A stretch of DNA of 64,000 nucleotides. It comes from Siphonodentalium dalli (taxonomy: Eukaryota; Mollusca; Scaphopoda; Gadilida; Siphonodentaliidae). Below, piece after piece: positions 22,519-33,197 of this stretch. Where the stretch lies: the NCBI GenBank assembly GCA_032622095.1, contig CP136064.1, positions 111,218,004-111,282,003 of the forward strand. The letters are read 5' to 3'. Within the stretch, counting starts at the first letter, position 1. Each line of letters starts with the position of its first letter. The position numbers and the translations under genes are program-made. The notes below the pieces were generated by a model. That model made no database searches. It was not told where the DNA came from and saw nothing but the letters and a program-made list of their open reading frames with translations.

Positions 22519-24414
22519 CTATGTGTTGTACTTATTTATGAAGTACTTCTTCAGATATTTAGGATAGGTTTGGTCAATTTCAATTCGGAGCTTGCAGTCA
22601 TTTGGGAGTTCGTTCCACAAACATCTTGCTCTGGTTGATATAGTTTTCCTTGCTTTAGTTGTTCTCCTGTATTCACAATATAGATTTGAGTTTGCTTTAA
22701 ATCGAGTATTATGATCATGAATTTCATTCAACTCAGTGAACAGTGATAATGATTTTGGGAGTTTCTTTTGTTGAAAATCATGTAAAATTTTAATCATCTG
22801 CATATTTCCGATATCCCTAATTAATAAAAGATTGTTTTCTTTACAGATGTTATTAACATTTACTTTTCTATAGCATAATGTAGCTATTGATTTATTCTGT
22901 ATTTTTTCAAGTTTTCCTAGATTTTTTTGTGTGGTTACACTCCATATAGCATTGCAGTAGGTCAGATGAGGAAGAATAAGCGTGGAATAAAGATTCTTCA
23001 TGGTTTCTCTTGGAACAAATTCGCTGACTTTCCTCATTATTCCTAGGTTTCTAGAAAGTTTTGAGGTGATTGTATCAATATGTATATCCCAGGACAAGTT
23101 TTCTTCAATGTTTATACCAAGGAATTTTGTATTTTTTACCCTGTTTATCACTCCTCCTTTAATGTTTAGTTCAGGTAAGAGAATGTTCTTCTTTTTAAGG
23201 TCAGTATTTGTAAAAAGCATATAGTTAGTTTTTTCAAGATTGAGTGATAATTTGTTAGCTGAGAACCATTCACACATTTTATTCATCTCAGTGTTTACTT
23301 TCTCATACAGTCTTCCAATATTACTATTTGAATAAAAGGCATTAGTATCATCCGCAAAAAGTATCAATTTCAGATCTTTACATATGTTAGGCAAATCATT
23401 CATGTATATGAGAAAAAGAAGGGGACCAAGAATAGACCCCTGTGGAACACCACAGGAAATAGGTATCTGGCTAGATATATAACCATCATATTGTACTGAT
23501 TGCTTCCTATTCGATAAATAGCTACAAAACCAATTCAGTGCAACCCCTCGACATCCATAATGTTCAAGTTTGCTAAGCATTATTTTATGGTTTATTGTAT
23601 CAAAAGCTTTTGATAGGTCTAAAAAGACTCCAATGGTAGTTTCCTTTTTGTCAAGTGCCCCAGTTATTTTTTCTAATAAGTCAGTTAGTGCAAGCACCGT
23701 AGAGTGGTTCTTTCTAAATCCATATTGACTGTCATATAAAATACTGTATTTTTCTAAGTAGTTACTTAGTCTATCATACATTAGTTTTTCAATAATCTTA
23801 GAGAAGACTGGTAATACTGATACTGGTCTATAATTACTCATAGTTGTTGGATCTTTAGCTTTATAAATAGGTATGACTTTAGCTATTTTCATGAGGTCTG
23901 GGAATACACCCTGGGAGAGGGAAAGATTGCATAAATGTGTGAGAGGTTTAATGAAGAGTTCATAGCTTTGTTTTAAGATAGAGCATTTGAGATCATCTAT
24001 GCCTGCAGCCTTTTTTGAGTTGATATTATTTAGAATCTGTATCACTTCAAGTTCATTTGTTAGGTGAATGAAAAATGAAGAAGTATTTGAATGTTTCAGG
24101 TAGTCAGTTGCATTTTGTTCAGATTTGATTTTTTCAGCAAGTGTTGGTCCTATTTTTGTAAAATATTCATTGAATTTTGATGCAATAATCTTTCTATCAG
24201 TTATGTATTTGTTCTCGTATAGGAATTCTGTTGTGGTGTTGTTATCTTTTTTCTTATTTAGAATAATTTTTAGGAGTTTCCAAGTGGCATTTATATTTCC
24301 TTCATATTGTTGGAATTTGTTATGATAATATTTTTGTTTTGTCATGCGGATTACTGAGTTTAGCCTATTCCTGTATTGTATTCCTCTAAAATACAATCTA
24401 CTAGAGTCTACCAA
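22519..24414 (-). CDS. LINE ORF2 fragment: reverse transcriptase
   Basis: 631 codons without interruption, encoding a non-LTR retrotransposon reverse transcriptase. Visible RT motifs in order: NYRPVS (about residue 194), FRKNHST (233), DLSKAFDTINH (265), GVPQGSILGPLLF (322) and the catalytic FADD (353). The C-terminal region has HNTRF and LWNELP motifs of the kind found in CR1/Jockey-group elements. The apurinic endonuclease expected at the N-terminus is absent: a stop lies a few codons before position 24414, so the copy is 5'-truncated, the usual outcome of target-primed reverse transcription. It lies in MAP4K intron 1 in the same orientation as the gene. The open frame suggests a young insertion. 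No transfer signal or host function is implied. Confidence 0.9.
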   Translation of the reverse strand: MVDSSRLYFRGIQYRNRLNSVIRMTKQKYYHNKFQQYEGNINATWKLLKIILNKKKDNNTTTEFLYENKYITDRKIIASKFNEYFTKIGPTLAEKIKSEQNATDYLKHSNTSSFFIHLTNELEVIQILNNINSKKAAGIDDLKCSILKQSYELFIKPLTHLCNLSLSQGVFPDLMKIAKVIPIYKAKDPTTMSNYRPVSVLPVFSKIIEKLMYDRLSNYLEKYSILYDSQYGFRKNHSTVLALTDLLEKITGALDKKETTIGVFLDLSKAFDTINHKIMLSKLEHYGCRGVALNWFCSYLSNRKQSVQYDGYISSQIPISCGVPQGSILGPLLFLIYMNDLPNICKDLKLILFADDTNAFYSNSNIGRLYEKVNTEMNKMCEWFSANKLSLNLEKTNYMLFTNTDLKKKNILLPELNIKGGVINRVKNTKFLGINIEENLSWDIHIDTITSKLSRNLGIMRKVSEFVPRETMKNLYSTLILPHLTYCNAIWSVTTQKNLGKLEKIQNKSIATLCYRKVNVNNICKENNLLLIRDIGNMQMIKILHDFQQKKLPKSLSLFTELNEIHDHNTRFKANSNLYCEYRRTTKARKTISTRARCLWNELPNDCKLRIEIDQTYPKYLKKYFINKYNT

Positions 24415-24639
24415 ACTCTACAATACAGTACATTTGGAAAAAAAGGAAGAATTCCATTGCAATTTTCAGGAGGGCGAAGGGAAAGTTACAAGTTGTTCAC
24501 CATTATTTATTCATTGGTCACAGTAAATTTATCTCAGGTAAGACTAGTATTAGTAGTAAAGTATTTAGCTAAGCATAAAATTACACTGACTTTAGTGACT
24601 CCAACATTCACCTGCGGTACCACTTTATAGTTTGATCGT

Positions 24640-24700
24640 GACAATCAGTGGTGAGTCAGACTCCGAGTTCGATTTTCGTTCAATAAAAAAAAAATAAACA
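24640..24700 (+). repeat. Possible tRNA-SINE tail
   Basis: A GAGTTCGATTTTC B-box-like motif is followed by an A-rich tail (from 24686). It lies about 10 bases from MAP4K exon 1. No A box upstream. Confidence 0.25.
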
Positions 24701-24710
24701 ACAAATTCAC

Positions 24711-24809
24711 CTTGAATACATCTCCGTATGTGCCACTCCCTATCCTCTGAACTATTTCAAAATCTTCCTGGGGATTTTTTCTCAATATCTGTATAGAATC
24801 GGCACACAT
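24711..24809 (-). CDS. MAP4K3: MAP4K3/5-like kinase, exon 1 (start codon)
   Basis: First coding exon of a germinal-centre-kinase-family Ser/Thr kinase (Ste20 group, MAP4K3/MAP4K5; Drosophila happyhour). These kinases act upstream of JNK and in amino-acid/TORC1 and Hippo-type signalling in the cytoplasm. The minus strand reads 33 codons from the ATG at 24809. It includes the family's N-terminal NPQEDFE segment (residues 12-18) and the glycine-rich ATP loop GSGTYGDV (24-31). The exon ends after a complete Lys codon at a GTGAAT donor and joins in frame to 5658. The four exons give about 104 residues, so only the N-lobe and hinge lie here. The activation loop, the rest of the kinase and the C-terminal citron-homology domain are beyond base 1. 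Residue choices such as NPQEDFE and MMKDCKH look closer to MAP4K3 than MAP4K5, but a mollusc may have one gene ancestral to both. The intron that follows is about 19 kb and full of transposons. Confidence 0.9.
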
Positions 24810-25030
24810 ATTTCAACGCTATAAGAACACAAAATCGGATATTTTAACACGGAACAAATTGACACTTGTTACATTTTTATGAATTTTTAGAACATCATTA
24901 ACTTCCGGTGTTGCGCACAAAGTGAGGTATGGTACTCCATTCGCTACGCTGATGTGAGCTGGGTTTGTTTTATTTGACCTGTGCAGTACTCGCAAAGATA
25001 GTGTAGTGTGACGTTCTGTGACGTCATCCT
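24810..25030 (-). promoter_or_regulatory. Candidate MAP4K promoter / 5' UTR
   Basis: The 220 bases upstream of the MAP4K start codon are less repetitive than their surroundings. They contain an ETS-like CCGGAAGT (minus strand, about 24902-24909) and a perfect CRE palindrome TGACGTCA at 25019-25026, both common in metazoan housekeeping promoters. The transcription start and any upstream non-coding exon cannot be placed, so this is inferred from motifs and position. Confidence 0.3.
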
Positions 25031-25132
25031 ACGAAAAAACAAATCACAGGGGAAACAATTAGTGATGGGACTCGGGGGTCGGGGCGGTTGTTTTTGAAAG
25101 TTTAATTGCATATGTTATCTGGGTTAGGTGTA

Positions 25133-25988
25133 TGGGAGGCCCTTTTCACATTTATTATTTATTTACGCTTAAGCGAAAATAATCTCTATCATTTGCGCTT
25201 GAGTGCAAATATTTAGGCCCTACGCTTTAAAAAAGCATAAATCATTTGCGCAATCCGTTGCAAATCATTTACTTAAAAGCGCAAATAAAAATTAATATGC
25301 ATTGACCCCCCCCCCCCTGAATTAATTTTAAATGGCACAGGCCTTTAGAAACACATCACTACATTCTATATAGGCCCACCATATGAGGGAAGCAATCCCC
25401 CAGTAACCCCAAGATCCCTTTTATGACAATGGAAGTGGTATAGATCTGTACAGGAGGTATCTCTTTTATAAAATATACTAGATCTCTGGGATGGAGACGC
25501 AAATTCTTGGGGACAGGGATGCTGATAATATGAAAATAAGGGGTTTTCCCCTATTTTAAGTCAATAAGTACACCATATGAGGAAGCAAGCCCACGGTAAC
25601 CCCGAATTCCCTATTTATGGCCATGGAAATGGTATATATATGTACAGGACATGTCCCTTTAATAAAATATACTAGAGCTCTGGGAGTGAGGCACCAATTC
25701 TTGGGACAGAGTCACAGAGATGCTGATATGCATATGGAAATATGTTATTTCTTCAACTTTCGAGTCTGTATGGGGCTACTACTATGGGCCCATAATAATA
25801 TACTATGAGATGGACTCAATCATTCACAATCAGAAGCACTTAAGCGCAAATAAATTGATAGACACATATTTTCGCTTAAGCGTAAATGATCGTAAATGGT
25901 TTGCGCTTAAGCGCAAATGATTTACGCTTAAAAGCGCAAATATTTGCGCTTAGCGCAAATAAATGATAAATGTGAAAAGGGCCTCCCA
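25133..25988. mobile_element. TIR element rich in GCGCAAAT palindromes
   Basis: TIRs TGGGAGGCCCTTTTCACATT and AATGTGAAAAGGGCCTCCCA, with TA on both sides. Inside each end are clusters of TTTGCGCTTAAGCGCAAAT-type palindromes (25190-25290 and 25840-25965). The middle holds two copies of a unit of about 195 bp starting ACCATATGAGG (25379 and 25571). No transposase. Confidence 0.75.
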
Positions 25989-26009
25989 TAGAGGTGGATG
26001 TTATTTAAT

Positions 26010-26860
26010 TATCATTTCTGCATTGAAAGTGGGGGGGGGGGATAGTCTCGATCGTTCTGGCCCCGAACACCGCTCACTGTTCCGTCGATCTCTAGTCTAA
26101 CACATTAATTAGATTATTCGGATTTTAAAAGATATATTTTAATATTTGGACATTTACGTTTATCTTAATTCTAATTTATTGGACTATGTTCAACTCCACG
26201 ACGTAACGCCATATGAGGCTCTGTGCTAGGAACGAATCCCGGGGGGGGGGGGGTAATTTGATTGTGCCGCTTAGCCATTAATGCTGAACTGGTCATTGTC
26301 ACAGTCGTGGCTTGGTGCAAATTAACTGACTGGTACGAAAGACAACAACAACAGCAACAGCAACAATAATAACAAAAACACATCAATAATAACAACGGAT
26401 TACGTAAAAACAGGTTGACTAATTTGATGTCAATAGGACCGTGGATCGAAAATAAATCATCAATATTCTTCCAAAGTTTTATCAGAACTGTAAATTCGCT
26501 AGAGAATAAACATGCTGGGGAAGCTTATACTCTTTGGTGTTCTCAGCCCAGAGTAAGCTGACCAATCCTACCCACCGTAATAAATGGAACCCTACATTGG
26601 TAAGAAGGGAGATAACTCGCTGTCAAACGAAACCGGAAGACGACGTTTCTGGTAAACAGTAAAACACCCGATTTCTATCCCCGATTTTATACCCAGAAAA
26701 CATCAAATATTTTAATATTAAGTAGGCTATATCCAACAACAAATCAACAGATAAGACTTAATTAAGGTACATTATGTATATGAGTAATGATTTTCACCTT
26801 GTTGGTTATGTTCGTTCGATTTCTTAACGAAATTTTGAAGTGTGTAAACTCAAAAACTGG
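26010..26860. other. Intergenic, unclassified
   Basis: Contains poly-G runs (26031-26041, 26240-26252), a CAA-rich microsatellite (26342-26395) and, at 26095-26190, a relic resembling the palindrome at 37542-37622 (ATTTGGACATTTAC block). No gene recognised. Confidence 0.4.
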
Positions 26861-26993
26861 TCTGGACTACTGCCGTACTGGAGTCTGGACGAGGTCGGGC
26901 ACAGATCAAAAACGGTCTACGTAGCTCGTTTTGTCTACTGTGCCCGATTGAGCTACGTTTTTAATGTGATTTACACACCTCCATCGATTACCG

Positions 26994-28561
26994 GGTATCT
27001 GGAGAAGTCGGCCCCGCGCGAAGTCGGCCCCATACGAAGACGGCCCCGCGCGAAGTCGGCCCCAGAGAAGTCAGCCCCATTAATTAGAAGATATTAAATC
27101 GGCTTAATTTTATTGATATAGTGTTTATTTAGGCAAATTATGAGGTCCCCAACTTAATTTGATTGAGTTAGTGTCGTGTTTGTGTAGGCTACATGTAATT
27201 GTGAAGTCAGCAGTGTTTTCTTAGTTGTAATAACAATATGAACGTCACTTATGTACAGTCACTGACAGCGGCTCAGTTATAAAAACAATGATGGTTGCCG
27301 ACAGACAATGAAAGAAAACGCTAAGTACTGTTGATTGCTGCTTAGCGAACGAAGCCATTAGCTCATTATTCTCACTTCGGATTTATAGACGTATATAAGG
27401 TTAGCCCAGCTATCCGATTTTCATACATTCCTCAATTCAGCACAATGCCTGTTGACTGCGTTTATTGCAAATCTCTTGTCAGAGAACGACAAGAGTCCAT
27501 AGAATGCGACAGATGTTCTCGCTGGACTCATCGAATATGTAACACAGGTAAGTGATTTAAAATTTTAATTTTGATAAAACTTTCCATTTTTTCTCAAGCA
27601 TGTGAACATTCATTTTTCAATATTTTCTCAAGTATATGAGAATATACTTAAATCTTGTATATAGTAATATCGCCTCTATAATATATGTAAAAATAATGTC
27701 AATCTGTGATATATGAGCTTCATGGGAGTATGTCATATAATTTTATTGGTTTCCTTTATATTATTTTATTATTATATTTTTATATATATTATATATTTTT
27801 TAAATTTATTTCACAGGTATTTCTCGTCAACAATACCGTGCAGCAGCCAAATCCGACGAGGCCATTGCATTCATATGCATCGAGTGTACTAACAAACCAT
27901 CGCTAATCGACTCGATCAACTCGACCCCCATTCCAGTTGCCAGTAGTTCAATAGCTGTGTTTCTTCTGGAAGAAGAAGCAAACATAGTTCGTGACAACAC
28001 CATTGCCTTTCACACTCCATTGGGGCCAAGCCGTGTGGCGAAAGATCCAAGATTCCGGCCTGGCGACAGCATACTACAAGTCTGGCCCTATCAACGACTT
28101 TTTCAAACTCATCTTCGCGTTGCCGTACATACCACTCGAACATATCGACCCAGCATTCAAGAAAATATAGAGTGGTGCGACAGCGCAAGTAGAGCCAGTG
28201 GTGAAATATATACGAGACTACTGGTTGTCCCTCAAGCCGTGGGGTCCAGCATCATGGTGCGCATTCATGATGTCGATCAGGACAAACAACGATACAGAAG
28301 GGTGGCATCATAGACTAAACAGAAAAGCCGGAATTAACGACAAGTCAGCTGCTACGAAAGATCGCAGAGATTTCAGCACCCATCAACGACAGCGATAGCG
28401 ACGACGACATTGTTTGAATTGTTAACTGTATTTGTTATTGTTATATTGTCATTATATTATCAGTTTCATATTTCATATCATAAAATAAATAAAGATTGAT
28501 TTTAAACAATAGTTCTGTTATAAATGGGGCCGACTTCTCTGGGGGCCGACTTCTCCTGTAT
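26994..28561 (+). mobile_element. MULE relic with target duplication
   Basis: 1568-bp element flanked by an exact 10-bp direct repeat TCGATTACCG (26984-26993 and 28562-28571), within the 8-11 bp typical of Mutator-like transposons. Inverted ends carry GGAGAAGTCGGCCCC, iterated about five times on the left (27001-27076) and twice on the right (28525-28556). The inside encodes a PHD-type finger and the C-terminal part of a MULE transposase, with most of the catalytic region missing. It was inserted into an older repeat: a diverged copy of the flanking sequence is recognisable at 38284-38370 in inverted orientation. Confidence 0.8.
27445..28398 (+). pseudogene. PHD finger + MULE transposase C-terminus, copy 1
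   Basis: Exon 1 (27445-27547) and exon 2 (from 27817) are joined by a GTAAGT/CACAG intron. They encode a C4HC3 PHD-like finger with Cys at residues 5, 8, 21 and 24, His 29, and Cys 32, 55 and 58. About 60 codons later homology moves to the next frame: from about 28006 it reads HWGQAVWRKIQDSGLATAYY, then FFKLIFALPYIPLEHI, an in-frame TAG, and IRTNNDTEGWHHRLNRK, ending at 28398. That tail is the C-terminal signature of animal MULE transposases. The FLYWCH-type domain and the catalytic DDE core are deleted. The frameshift, the stop and the deletion make it a pseudogene for transposition. The finger exon itself is intact in this copy. Confidence 0.75.
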
Positions 28562-28571
28562 TCGATTACCG

Positions 28572-31258
28572 CCATACCACGAAAAAAGCGCATTTCGAAT
28601 TTTTTTCATTAGTTGTGTACCACTATCACGTCTAGTCTAGACTCTATTCCAAGTCTTCTCGTACTAAAACCAGCTAAGATATTGGGATGGAGATGCTGGT
28701 ATTTAGTCCGAGATCACACGCATAGCCTTCTTATGACACGACTTACGCCCAAGGTTAGTGGCGGGAATTTGTTGTGTATTTTACTCGATTTACCTAGCAA
28801 ATCAATACGTGATGCTATATACATCGGAAAGAGTGACATCTTATGGTCACAATGGTGTATAATAATCTAACTTTATTGTCTTTAATGTTAAATTACACAT
28901 AGAATATTCCGGTTGATTGCCACAAACATCGCTTTTTCTCTCTGTTTGTTTACGTTTTAACTGAAAGCCGAAGTGGTCCGAATAACTTCGGCATAATCCG
29001 GAGTTTGTTCTGGGTATTCTAGTTTCCGTTTCTATATATAGCGCGGGGTTTTCCGAACAAAATGGCGAAAACCGATCTCCGCAAAGTCCAGTTTCCTATG
29101 TGCTTTGAGAACAATTCCCGCACTAAAAACTTAATGACATAATGGAGGATCAGAACGGTAGTTTTGTTGACAATTTTCGCAAGCAACTTGTCAAAATTGG
29201 AGCAAATTAGAACTCTTGTGTCTGACTTGCCATGCGTGTGATTTTCATCCATGTGCATTTTGACTTTTGTGTTGATAAAATAATCGGAGAACCGAATCAC
29301 ACAGTTTCGAAATATAGTTCTTCCATTTTAGTGGGACTTTTCAAACTTAAGGTTCAAAATTTAGACAAATTTTGTTTGATTTTGTGTGTGCTTAACAAGA
29401 ACAGTATATTGCTCTGTTCGCTTAGTATATATCTTAATTTCCGGAAGTCCACCAAATGTGGGAAATGTAGCACCATATTATTTATTCTAATGCTCGTTGT
29501 GTTTACACTGTTTTAAACTTTGAGAGGGTTGTAATTCCCGTAATTTATTTAATGTATTACATTTATATCTTCAATGTTTAATTAATCTATTTATTTTTTA
29601 TTTATTGACACACATAATTACGATTACAATGGAGAATTCATCGTAATTTGCGTTGTTAGTCGAAAATCTACGGAATATTTTCAACGGAAAATGCCGAACA
29701 CAGTTCGCGAGGTCAACTGAGTTCGCATACTTTTAAAAATTTGTAAACATTGCGGTAAATGTCTCTTTTCGCATTAAATTACCGCTTTCAATTCACAACT
29801 GAAATGGTTTTCAGATTAAATATTTCGCAGTTTCATTGTTCCAGACCACATAGGAGCAGGCTGATTTTTATAGACATTATGGGATCTATATCCTTATAAT
29901 TTTTCGGAGTGAATGATTTTTGTTGACATCTATATATTAAGTATATATGTAGTAAGCGCTAGATACAAATGCTAACTGGTTGTCATGCCACATACAGTAG
30001 AGACGCAAGGAAAGCTATAGTGGATGGGTGTCCTGTAGGCCTTCAGTTTCAACAATTGGAAAGTTTATGCCTAACATGTTGAATTTGTTTTGATATGCGA
30101 GTATTACTGTGGTCCTATATTTAATGTGAAATTTGTAGTGATGAATCGATATATATATATATAGCATCGGTCATCGAAATTGCTAGAAGTTTCATAGCAG
30201 ACGTCTAAATGCGATTTTGGGCGCAATTTATTACCGGATGGGAATATGTTCGCTGCCACGTGGTCTTGTATTTTATGCATATAAAAACGAGCTTCGCTTT
30301 GATAATTGAGAATGACACAGCTAAGAAAATGCATATATGTATACGGGTTCAATTCTTCTATATAATTTGTAGCCGCCGCACAGATGTGATATTTGTAAGC
30401 TCTATGTGCTCACAGGTCTGCTTTTAATTGAGCGACTTCTGTTTTTATCAGCATCGTAGGCCTATACATGTACGACCGGGTTGTTTACTTTCTCGTGAAT
30501 GCAATGGGTTACCGTATTATTAACGTGGTATATATGCTATAGGTATATATTTGTATTCATCACAGATATTAAATACTAATTTCGCCGCGTGAACACATTA
30601 ATAGTTGAATCTGATGGCTACTTCGAATAAATCGTACGACTCGATCTTGAAAATCAAAATTATTTGATTCCTTGCGAGGCCAATCGTGCGACATAATGTC
30701 CTGCAATTTTCCACCGCACACGCTACGATTTTACCCGTATATAGCCTATAATATAGGCCTAACAGTGCCCGATATTTGTCGTACGATATATATCGCATCG
30801 TACGCGTGTGCGGCGCGCTTAAGGCATTTAGGTTTTCCGTATCAATAATATATGTCGGCCGGTCTATTGCCAATTGTGTAATTTCCAATTTTACTTAACA
30901 CAGTCAGGCAACTATTTTCGGTACGGTAGCGTACGTACAGGTACATACTTCAATTTATCTCCAAGTTTTCCAATATACGTTTAAACACGTATACATATTC
31001 GCCGTATTAACGACCATATATTCTTTTAAACATATAATAGGATGACCATACTTACCATTACTTACTGTAGAAAACATTAACACTAACTGTTTATTTGAAC
31101 ATTGATTTACCGTTTTCTCATTAATTGAAAAAAGCGGTAATAATCGGTAACCATCGGAACGGCAGGATTTTTTTCTCGATGCCGATTATAAACAGGCAAA
31201 CAAAAATATAGGCGAAGTGCCGTTTCAGTTAATCTGTTCATCTCTAGAAATGTGTTGC
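28572..31258. other. Unique part of the duplicated unit, no gene seen
   Basis: Short reading frames exist on both strands but none shows a recognisable domain or a plausible splice chain. A sequence near 28605-28632 (TGTGTACCACTATCACGTCT) is an inverted copy of the terminus of the foldback element at 37623-38293. The same bases recur at 33371-36057. Confidence 0.45.
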
Positions 31259-31265
31259 TTTTATG

Positions 31266-31901
31266 CAGGCCTTTATATTAGGCTAATTTGGGGACATTTT
31301 GGGGGACCGAAGTGGTGGGTTTGCGAGGAGGGGGGGGGTACTCCCTATTGACTATTGGGGGTACGGGGTTTTCCCCGGGGAGAATTTTTTTTAAAGTGAG
31401 CCTAAAATGGGGGCTGTCTGGTTGTTTATGAAGCATATGAAAGGTGAAAGAAATGAACCAATGGCCCCCATATCATTTCCTGGCAACTTGGGCTTGTTTC
31501 AGCATTCAGCAAGTTATATTACCCTTACATTTTCAAGTTTTGTAGGTCACAATTTATTGAATATTGGGAATATTGGATCATTTGACATCAACAAAGCCAT
31601 TTTATAGATGTATGGTGCTTGAAAGTTCACCAAGCAGTCCACCAACACACTGTTCATGGGTATTTCCAATTAAAATTTAATTTAATCTAACTACATGTAC
31701 ATGTATATGTGAACCTGAAAAAAGTTAGAAAGTTGATTTGTTGTGGTCAAATGAAGCAATATACATGTACACACACAAACAGGTCATAAAAAGGGTGATT
31801 TTGCGGTGACATTTTGTCAAATGTGCCTTCTAATTTGGGGACATTTCTATAATTTGGGGACATCGGTAAACGCTGTGAGTTGTGGGGAATATTAAGGCCT
31901 G
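31266..31901. mobile_element. TIR element, CAGGCCTT ends
   Basis: Ends CAGGCCTTTATATT and AATATTAAGGCCTG are inverted. TTTTATG is repeated on both sides (31259-31265, 31902-31908), a 7-bp target duplication possibly of hAT type. No transposase. Duplicated at 36065-36694. Confidence 0.6.
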
Positions 31902-32243
31902 TTTTATGCCAAAATATCGAACATAGGCCTATGTTCCGGCTTTTGGTCATAGTTTTCGACTTGTGAACATTTCATGGGGCAGGTGCATGGTCGTTGAATT
32001 CATCGATTACAACTGATTTACTTACCTGAAAATCCACAGGAATACGAATATAATCCACATAAGTGACTAATAATAATAACTATTACCCATGCATATCATA
32101 CTCTCGTCGAATCTTGACATACCGGAAAGCTTGAAAGACCAAGCATCTGGTTAACCACTATTACGCTTTTTAAAAGTAATCAATTTGAATTTCAAAAATA
32201 ATAAAATAATTTCCATATCCCTTCAAATATTGTTTTATACTTA

Positions 32244-33197
32244 ATGCCTGTTGACTGCGTTTATTGCAAATCTCTTGTCAGAGAACGACAAGAGTCCATA
32301 TAATGCGACAGATGTTCTCGCTGGACTCATCGAATATGTAACACAGGTAAGTGATTTAAAATTTTAATTTTGATAAAACTTTCCATTTTTTCTCAAGCAT
32401 ATGAACATTCATTTTTCAATATTTTCTCAAGTATATGAGAATATACTTAAATCTTGTATATAGTAATATCGCCTCTATAATATATGTAAAAATAATGTCA
32501 ATCTGTGATATATGAGCTTCATGGGAGTATGTCATATAATTTTATTGGTTTCCTTTATATTATTTTATTATTATATTTTTATATATATTATATATTTTTT
32601 TAATTTATTTCACAGGTATTTCTCGTCAACAATACCGTGCAGCAGCCAAATCCGACGAGGCCATTGCATTCATATGCATCGAGTGTACTAACAAACCATC
32701 GCTAATCGACTCGATCAACTCGACCCCCATTCCAGTTGCCAGTAGTTCAATAGCTGTGTTTCTTCTGGAAGAAGAAGCAAACATAGTTCGTGACAACACC
32801 ATTGCCTTTCACACTCCATTGGGGCCAAGCCGTGTGGCGAAAGATCCAAGATTCCGGCCTGGCGACAGCATACTACAAGTCTGGCCCTATCAACGACTTT
32901 TTCAAACTCATCTTCGCGTTGCCGTACATACCACTCGAACATATCGACCCAGCATTCAAGAAAATATAGAGTGGTGCGACAGCGCAAGTAGAGCCAGTGG
33001 TGAAATATATACGAGACTACTGGTTGTCCCTCAAGCCGTGGGGTCCAGCATCATGGTGCGCATTCATGATGTCGATCAGGACAAACAACGATACAGAAGG
33101 GTGGCATCATAGACTAAACAGAAAAGCCGGAATTAACGACAAGTCAGCTGCTACGAAAGATCGCAGAGATTTCAGCACCCATCAACGACAGCGATAG
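32244..33197 (+). pseudogene. PHD finger + MULE transposase C-terminus, copy 2
   Basis: Same structure as copy 1, but G-to-T at 32301 turns Glu 20 of the finger exon into TAA, so the PHD-like finger is also broken here. The promoter side is different too: the sequence before the start codon is the end of unit 1, not the MULE left end. Confidence 0.8.

Larger units (their letters stand above)
27444..32235 (+). repeat. 4.8-kb tandem duplication, unit 1
   Basis: Matches unit 2 (32243-37028) at an offset of 4799, falling to 4793 after a 6-bp indel near 31762. I could spot about eight differences over 4.8 kb, including G27502, A30184, A30325, C30421 and A31310. The unit starts at the start codon of the MULE relic and ends at TTCAAATATTGTTT. 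It contains the relic's coding part, an element at 31266-31901 and about 2.7 kb (28572-31258) with no recognisable gene. Confidence 0.95.

Noticed and set aside
26171-26395. Cysteine-run small protein on the minus strand
   Set aside because: The Cys run is a CAA/CAG-type microsatellite read in reverse; no start context or homology.
28198-28398. Stand-alone 66-codon gene
   Set aside because: It is the RTNNDTEGWHHRLNRK tail of the MULE transposase after a stop codon, not an independent gene.
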